This document shows, one piece after another, positions 35,201 to 43,065 of a stretch of DNA of 64,000 nucleotides. Source of the stretch: an uncultured Flavobacteriaceae bacterium (lineage in GTDB: Bacteria > Bacteroidota > Bacteroidia > Flavobacteriales > Flavobacteriaceae); NCBI GenBank assembly GCA_947500385.1, contig CANMSA010000010.1, positions 154,821 through 218,820 of the forward strand, in the 5' to 3' direction. How positions within the stretch are numbered: the stretch's first letter is position 1; every line of letters begins with the position of its first letter. Both the position numbers and the translations under genes were made by a program. The notes under the pieces are model-generated. The model saw only the letters and a program-made list of their open reading frames with translations, was not told the origin of the DNA and did no database searches.

Positions 35201-35366
35201 CCATTTGAATACCATCAACTTTAGAAACCAACAAAGTATCATTTGCACCAATAGTAGTGGTCGCCTCTTTTTTAGGGAATTTCGGGTGACCTTCTTTGGT
35301 CACCTGTATCTGAGAAAAGGCGCAGAAAGTAAATAACAATAGAAATACTGAAAAGTACTTTTTCAT
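32280..35366 (-). CDS. Pectate-lyase-like beta-helix tail spike
   Basis: A 1028-aa protein. Residues 225-330 hold the pectate_lyase_3 entry motif (LDYGAVPDDGIDDRPAFQAMVAD ... VTVPKGDYKFDTDVDYRG), followed by a parallel beta-helix region of repeating N/S/V/I turns to about 600 and a C-terminal domain ending in beta sandwiches. Tail spikes of this kind bind or cleave host capsule. The N-terminus MKKYFSVFLLLFTFCAFSQ is a typical Sec signal peptide, unexpected for a virion protein assembled in the cytoplasm. Coupled by ATGA to the 55-aa gene upstream. Confidence 0.8.
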   Translation of the reverse strand: MKKYFSVFLLLFTFCAFSQIQVTKEGHPKFPKKEATTTIGANDTLLVSKVDGIQMGISFGDFSSFISGGGAGSNFGIVAQGSYTFTGQAIQTITHNLGYAPNLSRIVFNSSGGGQYCINVGNITSTTFEAINYCNNTITISWIILGGSTATSITGSEIASLLDGELGTGWRTGSGSGSGDMTKAVYDTNDDGFIDDTGYRNQNNTWSGTNTFAQPIFQNGTPTAPNQLVPKSYVDAMAFGKSILDYGAVPDDGIDDRPAFQAMVADNVAGNVFRVTVPKGDYKFDTDVDYRGTLNLEIVAEKGTSFYSEVQDGQIIEATNGDVQNMAIYNVKFEQRYAGNVTNTSLFGLVLLASGNFKDIDFVDCEFTAPDTNMNGVKIVVDDFGDLGYTAERVTFTRCKFNQIGRMGFEVINHNHTPTAARYKDIHFNGCSWDGIGLIEFGMCASFSGKGESVSIVNSDLKNFSSLGIEIVGADGVVFANNRLGAAAGAPYTISGLNQISNNITIANNVSYGDQGGSIVIENGNNVRSSNNRFETRIAVRTSNNLTFRDDEYNHFGFAALDIQETVDNISFKGTSFYQTEAGNPIYRVNGTSVTNVEFSDVLFSGSNLMFISANGGVEQAYEHVRHFKDSDQTTTWYNRWSDNIDGSGFSGNLPTTIDNTQKLADFVDSWSVAGGSPVSDNGNDNYSIPGNLSIGNTNGGNDLDMRDASGTGIMINSRTLSAFNNGSPNAGIDLNAALYVAGGNLIVNSGRFIENSSWIPGGLNLRALGTDESVTLRGSDGSELKVGNGDVTFNDVSVLNSDAVSTNYNNSDSDLTTANVKEALDELSLSKMGNNGFQSTFNDWYLQTDGNALTGLLLANSDNYSEMLGGTSGNFNSLRVTNDSIVASVSISEIKASSGQSIATKDYVDLSKNNEVIIIDQVNPVITNANFESDTANNLKNIFDYSAPTTIAFPASITATVKGLFVNGGTANVTLTGVFGGQGRDINFDYEPVTAGENIILEPGDSIVLFRWAAGWDVFTTGYSETP

Positions 35367-35530
35367 TTTTTTGGTTTTATGCTAAGGTTTTCATTTTCGA
35401 CTATTACTTCAAATCCTTTAATCTCTAAAGAATCGGTCTTCAGCACTTTTCTTTTTTTAAACAAACACCAAAAAGATATTACCAAAGATACACTGGACAA
35501 TAACAATGCCGATATTTCATATCCCGTCAT
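35363..35530 (-). CDS. 55-aa single-pass membrane protein
   Basis: A 55-aa protein from ATG 35530 with one N-terminal membrane helix (YEISALLLSSVSLVISFWCLF) then a basic and beta tail (KKRKVLKTDSLEIKGFEVIVENENLSIKPKK). Both ends overlap neighbours by ATGA, which supports translation. Location between a structural gene and the tail spike does not match a classic lysis block; function unknown. Confidence 0.65.
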   Translation of the reverse strand: MTGYEISALLLSSVSLVISFWCLFKKRKVLKTDSLEIKGFEVIVENENLSIKPKK

Positions 35531-36018
35531 AGTTCTCGTGTGATTGAGTTTGCTGAATAACTTTCCAATTTTTCCGTATCAGGACCCAAATAAGTTCCTG
35601 ATACTACTAAATAAAGATTTCCATTGTTGTCTGTTACTTCTTTATCGGTTACCGAATCATTTACATTTATGGTCTTTTGCGTAGTTGTTGCCGTAGTTTG
35701 TTGAAGCACCCATATATCATCATTTGAATCCCAAAGAGCAATTCTTACATCTTCACCCACTCCTGAGTCAATATTTGCATATCCACCGGCAACGGCAGTT
35801 GGATATGTCGCCATAAGTAAGGCAAGAGAACTATGCACTCCATAAAATGCATTGGGTGTTTCTGGGCCGGTTATTGCATTTAGAACACCTATTACTTCTG
35901 TAAATAAGTCGGCGATCTCCTTAAAATCTTCGGCAGTTGCTTCGGTTAACCTATTACCAATTGCTCGAAGATTCGACTTATTTCTTAAAAATGTACTGGG
36001 CGTAGATGTAATAGGCAT
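35527..36018 (-). CDS. Phage structural protein, first gene of tail-spike unit
   Basis: A 163-aa protein: a Thr/Asn-rich N-terminus (MPITSTPSTFLRNKSNLRAIG), a short helix, then a beta-rich part with short repeats of GxxxNIDSGVGEDVRIALWDSNDDIWVLQQ. The pattern resembles the head-proximal or collar domains that attach fibres in Bacteroidetes phages. First gene after promoter copy 2, upstream of the tail spike, so a connector for the spike is a fair guess. Confidence 0.5.
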   Translation of the reverse strand: MPITSTPSTFLRNKSNLRAIGNRLTEATAEDFKEIADLFTEVIGVLNAITGPETPNAFYGVHSSLALLMATYPTAVAGGYANIDSGVGEDVRIALWDSNDDIWVLQQTTATTTQKTINVNDSVTDKEVTDNNGNLYLVVSGTYLGPDTEKLESYSANSITREL

Positions 36019-36032
36019 AACGCTATTTTTAT

Positions 36033-36068
36033 CAAATTTTACTTTTAATCATTCCTAAAAAAAGGACA
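36033..36068 (-). promoter_or_regulatory. Late-promoter motif copy 2 (tail-spike/lysis unit)
   Basis: TGTCC, T7, then AAAATTTG at motif positions 29-36 (close to the Bacteroidetes -7 consensus TAnnTTTG), with A at 30 and TTG at 34-36. It ends 15 nt before the start at 36018 and abuts the stop of the 323-aa gene. Confidence 0.7.
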
Positions 36069-37040
36069 TCAGAACGATACAATACTTCCCGTGTTTTTAG
36101 GCTTTACGAACTGGGCGGTCTCCTTTGCTTGGTAGTTGGTAAAGCTTTCGGGATTCGATTCTATAATTTTGATGGCCTTTTTGTAGTACTCTTCTGCCGC
36201 AACCAACCGTTCATTTTTGATTCGCCTCAATTGTTCTTCCTCTAAGGGTTTTGATTTATAGCCCGGGAACTCTTCGATCTTCTCATATATACCATTACTG
36301 GTAAGTTCAAAGGTTCCGCTATGAATTGCCTTGTAAACAGTGTAGTTTACCATAGCCGCCTGAAACAGATCCAATACACGATATTGAGGCGTCGCCCCTA
36401 GCTCTAATGAAAGCGTGGGCAATGGTTTGGAGGTAAAGTTGATTTCAGCAATGGTTTCAGCGCTTAGCCTCCCTAAAAAGAACTGATGATATGATTCTAA
36501 CATGTAGGGACGTAATGCCAGAAATGTTTTCCTTGAATTGGATATATGGAACCAACGGTTGAATGTATCGGTTCGTTTTACAAACAATTCCTTAAACACG
36601 GTGTACCCTTCAGAACCCTTCCAATCTGAAAATGAACTTTCGTTCTCTTCCATTATTCTCAAAGCTTCGTCAATCGCTGTGAAACCGGCATCAATGAATG
36701 ACCTTCTTAAATCCCTTATCTGCCACCATTGAGCCGCCTTGTAGTGCTCACCTTCCGCAACGGAAATTCCCGAATCCGTAACTTGAACGTTTGCTAGCGG
36801 TAGGTACAAAAACCAAGCAAGGTTTGCCGAAGCTTCTCTTAAGAGTTCATATACTTTTTCCGAAAAGCCTTCCAAGGTTTCTTCAGAACTAAATAGATCA
36901 TAAGTTATGGATCCGATAATGGGGAGAACATATTTTCGCTCTGCTTGCTTAACGTAAGGTTTTACAGTATCCCATTCCAATGAACGATTCACCGAGACGT
37001 ATTCTTTTATTGCTTCAATGGAGGTGATTAGAGTAGCCAT
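36069..37040 (-). CDS. DUF6712-like phage connector protein
   Basis: A 323-aa protein, mainly helical, with the opening pattern ITSIEAIKEYVSVNRSLEWDTVKPYVKQAERKYVLPIIG, which I associate with DUF6712-type proteins of Bacteroidetes phages. A second block (YKAAQWWQIRDLRRSFIDAGFTAIDEALRIMEEN) follows. It overlaps the portal gene by 1 bp. By position and helical make-up it probably acts as a head-tail adaptor. Confidence 0.6.
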   Translation of the reverse strand: MATLITSIEAIKEYVSVNRSLEWDTVKPYVKQAERKYVLPIIGSITYDLFSSEETLEGFSEKVYELLREASANLAWFLYLPLANVQVTDSGISVAEGEHYKAAQWWQIRDLRRSFIDAGFTAIDEALRIMEENESSFSDWKGSEGYTVFKELFVKRTDTFNRWFHISNSRKTFLALRPYMLESYHQFFLGRLSAETIAEINFTSKPLPTLSLELGATPQYRVLDLFQAAMVNYTVYKAIHSGTFELTSNGIYEKIEEFPGYKSKPLEEEQLRRIKNERLVAAEEYYKKAIKIIESNPESFTNYQAKETAQFVKPKNTGSIVSF

Positions 37041-38368
37041 TAGAATTTAGTTTGGGTTCCTGTTGGGTTCGCATCCAAGGTTGTCAATTCGGTATTGGCG
37101 AAATCTGCTTTCAAATCTTTAGGCCATCCATTGTAATCCCTAAGTAATTGCCATGGTTCAAGAGATATTTGGCGCTTGGTTTTGAACAAGGAGGTTAGAA
37201 TGCTAAATGCTTCACGCTTATCACTTCCTGATCCTGTATTCATTTTTCCACCGGGTATACCAGCTCCTAATAAGGAAGGGTCAACACCCATAGCAAACAT
37301 GATTTCGGAGTTAGCGGCCGATGCTTCAGGGAGATAAGACCCATCTTTTAAAACATCATCTATTGCAACCACCTCGATACCCTTTACCCAATCACCATTG
37401 ATATCCTTGTAGACAACTGACTGGATGGATTTTCCCGCATTCTTACTTCCACTCAAATGATCATCGATAGCACTGGTTAACTGGTCCCGAATTTCTTTCT
37501 TTTTTTCAGGGGTATAGTCGGCCCATTCGTTTTGGTACATGCGAAGGAAATACTCCTCGCTGATGTAAACCATATACTTTAAATTCAGCTGGTTTTCGAA
37601 CAGGTTCTTCTTGTATTCCGGAATAGAATTGGCAACTTCCATCCACCCATTATGATACACCGCATGCCAGTCCACTTCGGGATAATAGGTTTCGGTCATT
37701 AAAGGGTAAAAAATGGGGAGCATAAACTTATGGATCTTCTTCTTTTTACAGTACTCCTTTATTTGATCTGCATGCCAATAGCTATCTATTGCTGGTATTT
37801 TTGAAATATACTCGGAATCCGTATCTACATGGCTTTTCCAATCGTGCGAGAAATAAATATTTTCAATAAGCCCCGATTTTTCATTGATGGTTTCAAATCT
37901 GCACTTAGCTGCCGGTTGCCGTCTCACGGATACTATCTTGGAATAGTCTTTTGATAAAATAAACTCGGGAAAGGCAATGTAAAAGGTTTCCAAATCGGCA
38001 ATGATCTCGGTCCAGAAGCGACCCATTTTCATACGAGTATTGAATTCCTCTATTGCCGGGTAGGATTTGACAGAAACCATCTTCTTGTCTTCCTTCCCGT
38101 CCTCGGTAACTTCTTCTTTGTACAGCTTTATCCCTTGGCCATAATGGGTTGATTTCAATACCCGGGCCGCAGCACCCCCTGCACCATTTAAATTCAAAGC
38201 CTTCATAAACTTTTGAGGGTATTGATTATCTGTACCCCAAAAAGCAATTTGCCTACCAGAAGTATCTTCTGGATTTACAACTGTGTGTGATTTGTTTTTT
38301 CCAAATGCGAAAGCAGCTTTACTACCATGACCAAATGAAACATCACCGTATGTGGTTACTCTTCCCAT
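37040..38368 (-). CDS. Portal protein candidate
   Basis: A 442-aa protein. The C-terminal block (YLPEASAANSEIMFAMGVDPSLLGAG ... SGSDKREAFSILTSLFKTKRQISLEPWQLL) is the portal pattern in which the polypeptide chooses a productive start (ANSEIxxAxGVDPxLxG) and then forms the stem and clip helices. The N-terminal third has the alpha/beta wing with FWGTDNQYPQKFMKALNLNG. The gene lies downstream of terminase in the same direction but after two spacer genes and the trypsin moron. Role: the ring through which DNA enters the capsid. Confidence 0.7.
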   Translation of the reverse strand: MGRVTTYGDVSFGHGSKAAFAFGKNKSHTVVNPEDTSGRQIAFWGTDNQYPQKFMKALNLNGAGGAAARVLKSTHYGQGIKLYKEEVTEDGKEDKKMVSVKSYPAIEEFNTRMKMGRFWTEIIADLETFYIAFPEFILSKDYSKIVSVRRQPAAKCRFETINEKSGLIENIYFSHDWKSHVDTDSEYISKIPAIDSYWHADQIKEYCKKKKIHKFMLPIFYPLMTETYYPEVDWHAVYHNGWMEVANSIPEYKKNLFENQLNLKYMVYISEEYFLRMYQNEWADYTPEKKKEIRDQLTSAIDDHLSGSKNAGKSIQSVVYKDINGDWVKGIEVVAIDDVLKDGSYLPEASAANSEIMFAMGVDPSLLGAGIPGGKMNTGSGSDKREAFSILTSLFKTKRQISLEPWQLLRDYNGWPKDLKADFANTELTTLDANPTGTQTKF

Positions 38369-38721
38369 TAATAGATGACTTTTTTACCATTGAATTCAAT
38401 TATAAATAGAATATTGATTTTCTTGATTTTGCCACTCGGGAGTATTTTTATATTCCGGGTTTTGTTGGCAAAATGATTGGGATTTTTTCGCATGCTTGAT
38501 CGTGGCTTGGACTTGGTACGCAATGCTAATACACTATCGGAATTGGGGTTCTCTTCCTTAATCACCAATTTAGCTCTGGCCCAACTCCTTAATTGCCCTC
38601 CAGTCTTTGAAAAACGTTGCATTGTCCTAACCTTAATACTAAATGGTACTGCACGGCCATCGTCATCTAAGGTTTTCATTTGAGACAGCACATCTTTCAG
38701 GTAAATGGTTTCCGGTACCAT
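38368..38721 (-). CDS. Small basic phage protein
   Basis: A 117-aa basic protein (KVRTMQRFSKTGGQLRSWARAKLVIKEENPNSDSVLAL ... KNPNHFANKTRNIKIL ... INILFIIEFNGKKVIY) beginning the portal unit and overlapping the portal start by 1 bp. I recognise similar short proteins before portals in Flavobacteriaceae prophages but know no function. An 8-bp inverted repeat (CATACAGC at 38719-38726 with GCTGTATG at 38740-38747) includes its start codon and could mask it. Confidence 0.55.
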   Translation of the reverse strand: MVPETIYLKDVLSQMKTLDDDGRAVPFSIKVRTMQRFSKTGGQLRSWARAKLVIKEENPNSDSVLALRTKSKPRSSMRKNPNHFANKTRNIKILPSGKIKKINILFIIEFNGKKVIY

Positions 38722-38726
38722 ACAGC

Positions 38727-38761
38727 CAAGTTGAGAAAAGCTGTATGTGCAAAAAAGGACA
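38727..38761 (-). promoter_or_regulatory. Late-promoter motif copy 3 (portal unit)
   Basis: TGTCC, T6, then CAACTTG, with A at motif position 30 and TTG at 33-35. The box ends only 6 nt before the ATG at 38721, which predicts a leaderless or nearly leaderless mRNA. Confidence 0.65.
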
Positions 38762-38766
38762 CGGAT

Positions 38767-39267
38767 CTATTCACATATCACTGGAGTATCCAACCAATCA
38801 TCGGGCTTCACTTTTAGCGGCTCACTGCCCATAATACTGCCTACAAATCGATAGCCATACAAATGCTCATTGAACACAGGACCAACTTTAGCATAACTCA
38901 CAGTATTTACTTTGAATTTGTTAAACAGGAAATGCTCCGGTAAACTAGCGTCATGTTTCATCCTAGCAATCATGGAAAGGCCTATCTGCTCAGCTATGGT
39001 CAAAGAATCATTTTGTCCTGGGTAGTCTCGTTGTTTCGGTTTCAAATATATGGTGAAGGCAAAGGTTCGATCATTCACCGTCGCCTGCAAACTACTGTTC
39101 GACAGGTCACCCTCATGGCTTTCCAAAACCAATGCCGGGAATTCTACTTTCGAACGAAAGGATGATTGAATCTCGGTAAGGTCCATCCGAAAAAACCCGT
39201 TCACCAACCTATGGTTATCGGCCAACGATTCGAAATAGGTAACGATAATGTTGTGGTCCATATCCAT
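38767..39267 (-). CDS. Possible tail-completion protein
   Basis: A 166-aa alpha/beta protein (IVTYFESLADNHRLVNGFFRMDL ... VEFPALVLESHEGDLSNSSLQATVNDRTFAFTIYLKP) resembling gpU/tail-terminator-type proteins in length and strand order, but with no diagnostic motif. The start joins the upstream stop as TGATG, so the two genes are translationally coupled. An in-frame second ATG two codons later is possible. Confidence 0.45.
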   Translation of the reverse strand: MDMDHNIIVTYFESLADNHRLVNGFFRMDLTEIQSSFRSKVEFPALVLESHEGDLSNSSLQATVNDRTFAFTIYLKPKQRDYPGQNDSLTIAEQIGLSMIARMKHDASLPEHFLFNKFKVNTVSYAKVGPVFNEHLYGYRFVGSIMGSEPLKVKPDDWLDTPVICE

Positions 39268-40061
39268 CAGGTTTTTTTTCGAAGCTTGTTAATGTCGTTG
39301 GTCAATATATTCAAAAAGTCATAGGTCATAACTTGATTCGTTTCAGAGAGCTTACTTGGATCTCCCTCGATCTTATCCAATACTATTTCTCCGAAACTGA
39401 CGTATTTGTTTTTAATGGGGGTTACTTGTCCCTCTAATTTTACAGGTTTAGGAAACAACACTGGAAACGCATTGCTGATATGGCTTCTACACCCTTCATA
39501 TGCATAGCCAATTGCTAGCCGGGTTTTTAACGGAAGGCACTTAAACACATCGGCCCTGGCATCAACTGCCTGCTTTACAAATGGCTTTCGTATGTCCCTA
39601 TCATTTCTAAACGTGGCCTTCTTTCGATATAGTGATGCACATAAAACCGTTAACCATAGATCATTTTTGGAGGTGCGCCATCGATAAAAAATTGCATCTA
39701 CAAATGAGAACTCCCCAATGGTCAGATTTCGCAATCGTTGGGCGGGGCCATAATATGTTTCATCGCCAATATTGACCGAGTAAGGAAACTTGGTTCTTTT
39801 GATACCGTCATAAATGAATTTGGTGAAATTCACCAGGGTTTCCGGCAGGAGTTCTTTCATGGCAATTTTGATATGTGCCACCTTGTTCTCGATCAAGAGC
39901 TCTTTACAAATCTGATAGAACAAACGAGCCTCAGTATCGCGTATTGTTTCGGGATTATCCTTTACCAACTGCTCGTAGCAATGAAATTGATAGGCTATAT
40001 TTTCCAGCTGCCGTTGCGAAAGATCGTTCCATGCTTTTGGTATGGTGAGTTTGACATCCAT
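39267..40061 (-). CDS. Conserved-type phage protein, unit head
   Basis: A 264-aa protein starting at ATG 40061 (MDVKLTIPKAWNDLSQRQLENIAYQ). A slightly longer frame from 40070 would begin inside the promoter TTG box, so 40061 is chosen. It is helical and basic, with WRTSKNDLWLTVLCASLYRKKATFRNDRDIRKPF in the centre. I know no named family; proteins of this shape occur beside tail-terminator genes in Bacteroidetes prophages. It may be an assembly factor. Confidence 0.55.
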   Translation of the reverse strand: MDVKLTIPKAWNDLSQRQLENIAYQFHCYEQLVKDNPETIRDTEARLFYQICKELLIENKVAHIKIAMKELLPETLVNFTKFIYDGIKRTKFPYSVNIGDETYYGPAQRLRNLTIGEFSFVDAIFYRWRTSKNDLWLTVLCASLYRKKATFRNDRDIRKPFVKQAVDARADVFKCLPLKTRLAIGYAYEGCRSHISNAFPVLFPKPVKLEGQVTPIKNKYVSFGEIVLDKIEGDPSKLSETNQVMTYDFLNILTNDINKLRKKT

Positions 40062-40067
40062 TGACCG

Positions 40068-40102
40068 CAAGGTGAAGAATCAAGTGGATTCGAAAAAGGA
40101 CA
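40068..40102 (-). promoter_or_regulatory. Late-promoter motif copy 4
   Basis: TGTCC, T5, then CACCTTG, with A at motif position 30 and TTG at 33-35. The box ends 7 nt before ATG 40061. It restarts late transcription just downstream of the inserted trypsin/lipoprotein moron. Confidence 0.65.
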
Positions 40103-40273
40103 ATTAGGATTTGATTTAGGAATCTTTAATTGATATTCTAGAAAGACTTGTTAAAGTTGACCACTACTAAACCCTGTTTAACATTCATTTAATCGAAAAA
40201 CACAACAATTATTGTATATTTCTGTAGTGATACACTATATTCGCTTAGTTCTCTTTGAAAGCCATACCTTATT

Positions 40274-40453
40274 ATGAGAAAATTAGCTATCCTATTCCTT
40301 TTATTTTTAGCAGCCAGTTGTGCTACGTCAAATATCAAACAGGAAAATACGGTTGTAAGAGAAAGGTTTGATGGTTCAAAACTATCCAATAACTCTCATA
40401 TCACTGCTGTTCCTGATTCAGTTTCTGTAGCTTCAAATAAATACCGTCACTAG
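40274..40453 (+). CDS. Small lipoprotein in moron
   Basis: A 59-aa lipoprotein from ATG 40274: MRKLAILFLLFLAASC with lipobox LAASC at residues 12-16, then a polar tail of 43 residues. It reads rightward against the late genes, and its 3' 53 bp overlap the end of the trypsin gene on the other strand. An AT-rich upstream region with TTTG boxes could be a host-type promoter. With the secreted protease it forms a convergent pair that may be expressed in the lysogen and change the envelope. Confidence 0.65.
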   Translation: MRKLAILFLLFLAASCATSNIKQENTVVRERFDGSKLSNNSHITAVPDSVSVASNKYRH

Positions 40454-41267
40454 GAACCGCCCCGCTTAATCCCAAGGAATTTTTTGATACAGCTTCTAAT
40501 ACATAAGCTATTACTTTATTCGTGGTAAGTGCCTTACTATCTACTTTGTTTTCATATTCGTTTATTTTATTAGCAAGAGTGGTAGAGGTCTGAGCATATG
40601 GGTTCCACAGAAAAGTAGCCAATCCCACTACTAAATCCTTCTTTGGCTTTTTTCCCATACGAATTATAGGGCCTCCTGAATTCCCTTTGTTTAAAGTTAA
40701 ATCAACCCATGCCACTTCTCGTTTAAAAGGTCTTAATACTCCATTTTCTAATTGAAGATATTCTTGGGAACTCCACTTTGTTGAAAACAAGCCTTTAGAA
40801 ATAACTCTTTGCCTAATGGCTAGCGGATACCCAGCAGTGTAAACTTCATCTCCTTCATTTACATCTTCCCATTTCCCGATTCGCAAAAAATCATACTCTT
40901 TATCATCTTTTATTCTAGGAATCAAAATAATATAGTCTTTGGTGACACCGTCCAAATATTCATCCCCGTAATAATCTGGCATTACTATATATTCAACAAC
41001 CCGTTCATCCCTGAACTCCGCTTTGATTAGTCTAACTGAATCAATTTGATTGTTTTTAGGATTTCTATAAAAAGCAGGTTGTACTACGTGATTATTTGTA
41101 GCAACCCATCCTGTCTTTGTACATACAAATCCGGTTCCAGAAGAATTGGTTGAATCAATTGTTATTCTTACAACTGTATTATTAAGCTTATCAATTCTTT
41201 CTTGCCCCAAAGATTGAGAACTCATAAATCCACTCGATAACAAAAAAAGGAATAACATTATTTTCAT
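40401..41267 (-). CDS. Secreted trypsin-like serine protease
   Basis: A 288-aa protein from ATG 41267, chosen because a signal peptide begins there (KIMLFLFLLSSGFMSSQ). The chymotrypsin-fold triad is visible: H60 in ATNNHVV, D111 in TKDYIIL, S197 in NKGNSGGPI, with the oxyanion GNSGG. This is the DegP/S1-like protease domain without PDZ. It lies between terminase and late unit 4, AT-rich, with its own spacer of 268 bp to terminase. Probably a lysogenic-conversion (moron) gene whose product acts in the periplasm or outside. Confidence 0.85.
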   Translation of the reverse strand: MKIMLFLFLLSSGFMSSQSLGQERIDKLNNTVVRITIDSTNSSGTGFVCTKTGWVATNNHVVQPAFYRNPKNNQIDSVRLIKAEFRDERVVEYIVMPDYYGDEYLDGVTKDYIILIPRIKDDKEYDFLRIGKWEDVNEGDEVYTAGYPLAIRQRVISKGLFSTKWSSQEYLQLENGVLRPFKREVAWVDLTLNKGNSGGPIIRMGKKPKKDLVVGLATFLWNPYAQTSTTLANKINEYENKVDSKALTTNKVIAYVLEAVSKNSLGLSGAVPSDGIYLKLQKLNQEQQ

Positions 41268-41535
41268 GAATGTAAAATTAGAAAACAAAATTCCCAGAAT
41301 CCATGACACTATTTAACATTTATCAACATTAAGAGAGAGTTATTAAGTAAACGAAGTGTTGAAAAGTATCATTTTCATTTTTTTTCAATTAAAAGGCTAA
41401 TCTTGAAACAATTAACTATCTATAACAAAAACTATTTTTTCATCAGGCACCCTAATCCAACGCCGTGGCCTATGGGCCGGTGACTGTTGCCAATAGCAAA
41501 AAAGCAAGATAATATGAATTGAGATATCAAGGGGG

Positions 41536-43065
41536 TCAGTTCCCGATATTGGAGTTCGGCATGTCATCGCCTGAGTTTGCGCCCAAGATGTATTTCTCCC
41601 AGAACATAGAGAAGATGGGGTAATCAAAGGTATCCGAGAAGTGGGTGGCATGCTCTTGCTCTACGGTCTTCCTGGTTTCAACACGCTTATCCTTCTGGAT
41701 CCCTTGCGGGCCGTCCTTTGCTTCGGCATGCTCCAGCGATACGATCAGATCCTTACAATTACCCTCGTTGATGCGTATACGCGGTAATGGTCCATGACCA
41801 TCTTCCCTTAACATCACATTGATGAGCCGGAACTTATCGATATGGCTGGGATTGTTCCCTACCGGCATAATGTGTACCTTCCAACCAGCTGCCCTCAGCA
41901 ATGCAGCTGCCTGTTGTGAGAACGTCAGCTTACTATTGGCAACTTTAGAGTTCCCGGACCGGTCACCATAGTACTTGACAATCTTAGTTGGATAAGGCGC
42001 ATAATAGGGAATGAACTTTTCAGTAAACAGGTGATCCAAGATATCGGGTGACTTCACGAAAAAGCAATTGAGCACCTTGTATGTATCACCTTGAAGCTGG
42101 GATACAGATAGAGAATTGATCCCGGCATTGTAATCCACGCTTATTAGCAGGGGCTGAGCGGGGTTAAAGTCCCTATCCTGTTTACAATTGAAGTGCCTGT
42201 CATCAAGGTCCCTTAGATCCAGGCGTTCCAGGTAATCGTTGTCATGATCTGTGTAATAGTGCACATCAGGGTTCAATTGTGGGTAGAAGCCCCCGGTTAT
42301 TTCCTTTGGCTGAATATTCAACATCTCCGCATTATAAATGACCTCACTGGAGTAGGACTGCTTCATGTATTCGAAGTAATCAGGTCGAAGATTCTCCAAA
42401 TTACTTTTTGCGGTCGCTTTTTGAAAAAAGAAATTTTTGGGCTGTTCTTTGTGCAAATCCTCATACTTCAAGACCCAATTCCCTTTTTTGGTGATTGGCA
42501 TGGAAGTCACATAGGTTTCCGAAAAGAGGTAGGGGTTGTTTTTCCATATCACTTCCTTGGGAATTGACCTATTGGTATTCTTGACCGAGATTGCCAATTT
42601 ATCTTCGTCCTGAAGCGCTGTTTCATCGCTCAAAAATCCAGAGGAGTTGATTCCCCTACCGCTATTAGCATTGTCCAAAGAAACGAGCTGAAAAACGGTA
42701 CCGTTAGACCAATGTATAATGTTCTCATACTTATCGGGGGATTCATGCGGTAGCCTAAATCCCATTTTTTTACCGGCACGGGTACCAACCACATAGTCGA
42801 CACCTTCATAGAAACCGAATATGGCCAACCCAGCTTTTGTGGTTTTTAACGTATTCGATAGTATTTGAGCATACGTATTCCCAACCAAGATAAAAGTGGC
42901 TCGGGGCATATAACGCACCATCATCATCATAAACCAAGCTAAAATGGTTGATTTACCGGCTCCTCGCCCCCAAATAAGCATCTTCACTTTCTGAGGCGCC
43001 AGAATAGCGACCAACTGTGCCGGATTGAGTTGTATGGCCTTCCGAACGCTAATCAACTTCTTCAT
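41536..43065 (-). CDS. terL: Terminase large subunit
   Basis: A 509-aa packaging motor and nuclease. Walker A is GRGAGKST (residues 33-40), and the region SGRGINSSGFLSDETALQDE carries the Walker B-like acidic pair. The nuclease domain shows SVDYNAGINSLSV, then KYYGDRSGN, and the final acidic region HFSDTFDYPIFSMFWEK. Function: ATP-driven DNA packaging into the procapsid and cutting of concatemers. It overlaps the small subunit gene by 17 bp. The portal, usually next, lies 3 kb downstream beyond the moron. Confidence 0.92.
   Translation of the reverse strand: MKKLISVRKAIQLNPAQLVAILAPQKVKMLIWGRGAGKSTILAWFMMMMVRYMPRATFILVGNTYAQILSNTLKTTKAGLAIFGFYEGVDYVVGTRAGKKMGFRLPHESPDKYENIIHWSNGTVFQLVSLDNANSGRGINSSGFLSDETALQDEDKLAISVKNTNRSIPKEVIWKNNPYLFSETYVTSMPITKKGNWVLKYEDLHKEQPKNFFFQKATAKSNLENLRPDYFEYMKQSYSSEVIYNAEMLNIQPKEITGGFYPQLNPDVHYYTDHDNDYLERLDLRDLDDRHFNCKQDRDFNPAQPLLISVDYNAGINSLSVSQLQGDTYKVLNCFFVKSPDILDHLFTEKFIPYYAPYPTKIVKYYGDRSGNSKVANSKLTFSQQAAALLRAAGWKVHIMPVGNNPSHIDKFRLINVMLREDGHGPLPRIRINEGNCKDLIVSLEHAEAKDGPQGIQKDKRVETRKTVEQEHATHFSDTFDYPIFSMFWEKYILGANSGDDMPNSNIGN

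Noticed and set aside
40189..40389. 66-codon minus-strand frame
   Set aside because: It is antisense to the small lipoprotein gene at 40274-40453, which has a clear signal peptide and lipobox.
41412..41651. 79-codon minus-strand frame overlapping the end of terL
   Set aside because: Most of it is a shifted frame of terL; the unique 3' part lacks a start codon and family pattern.
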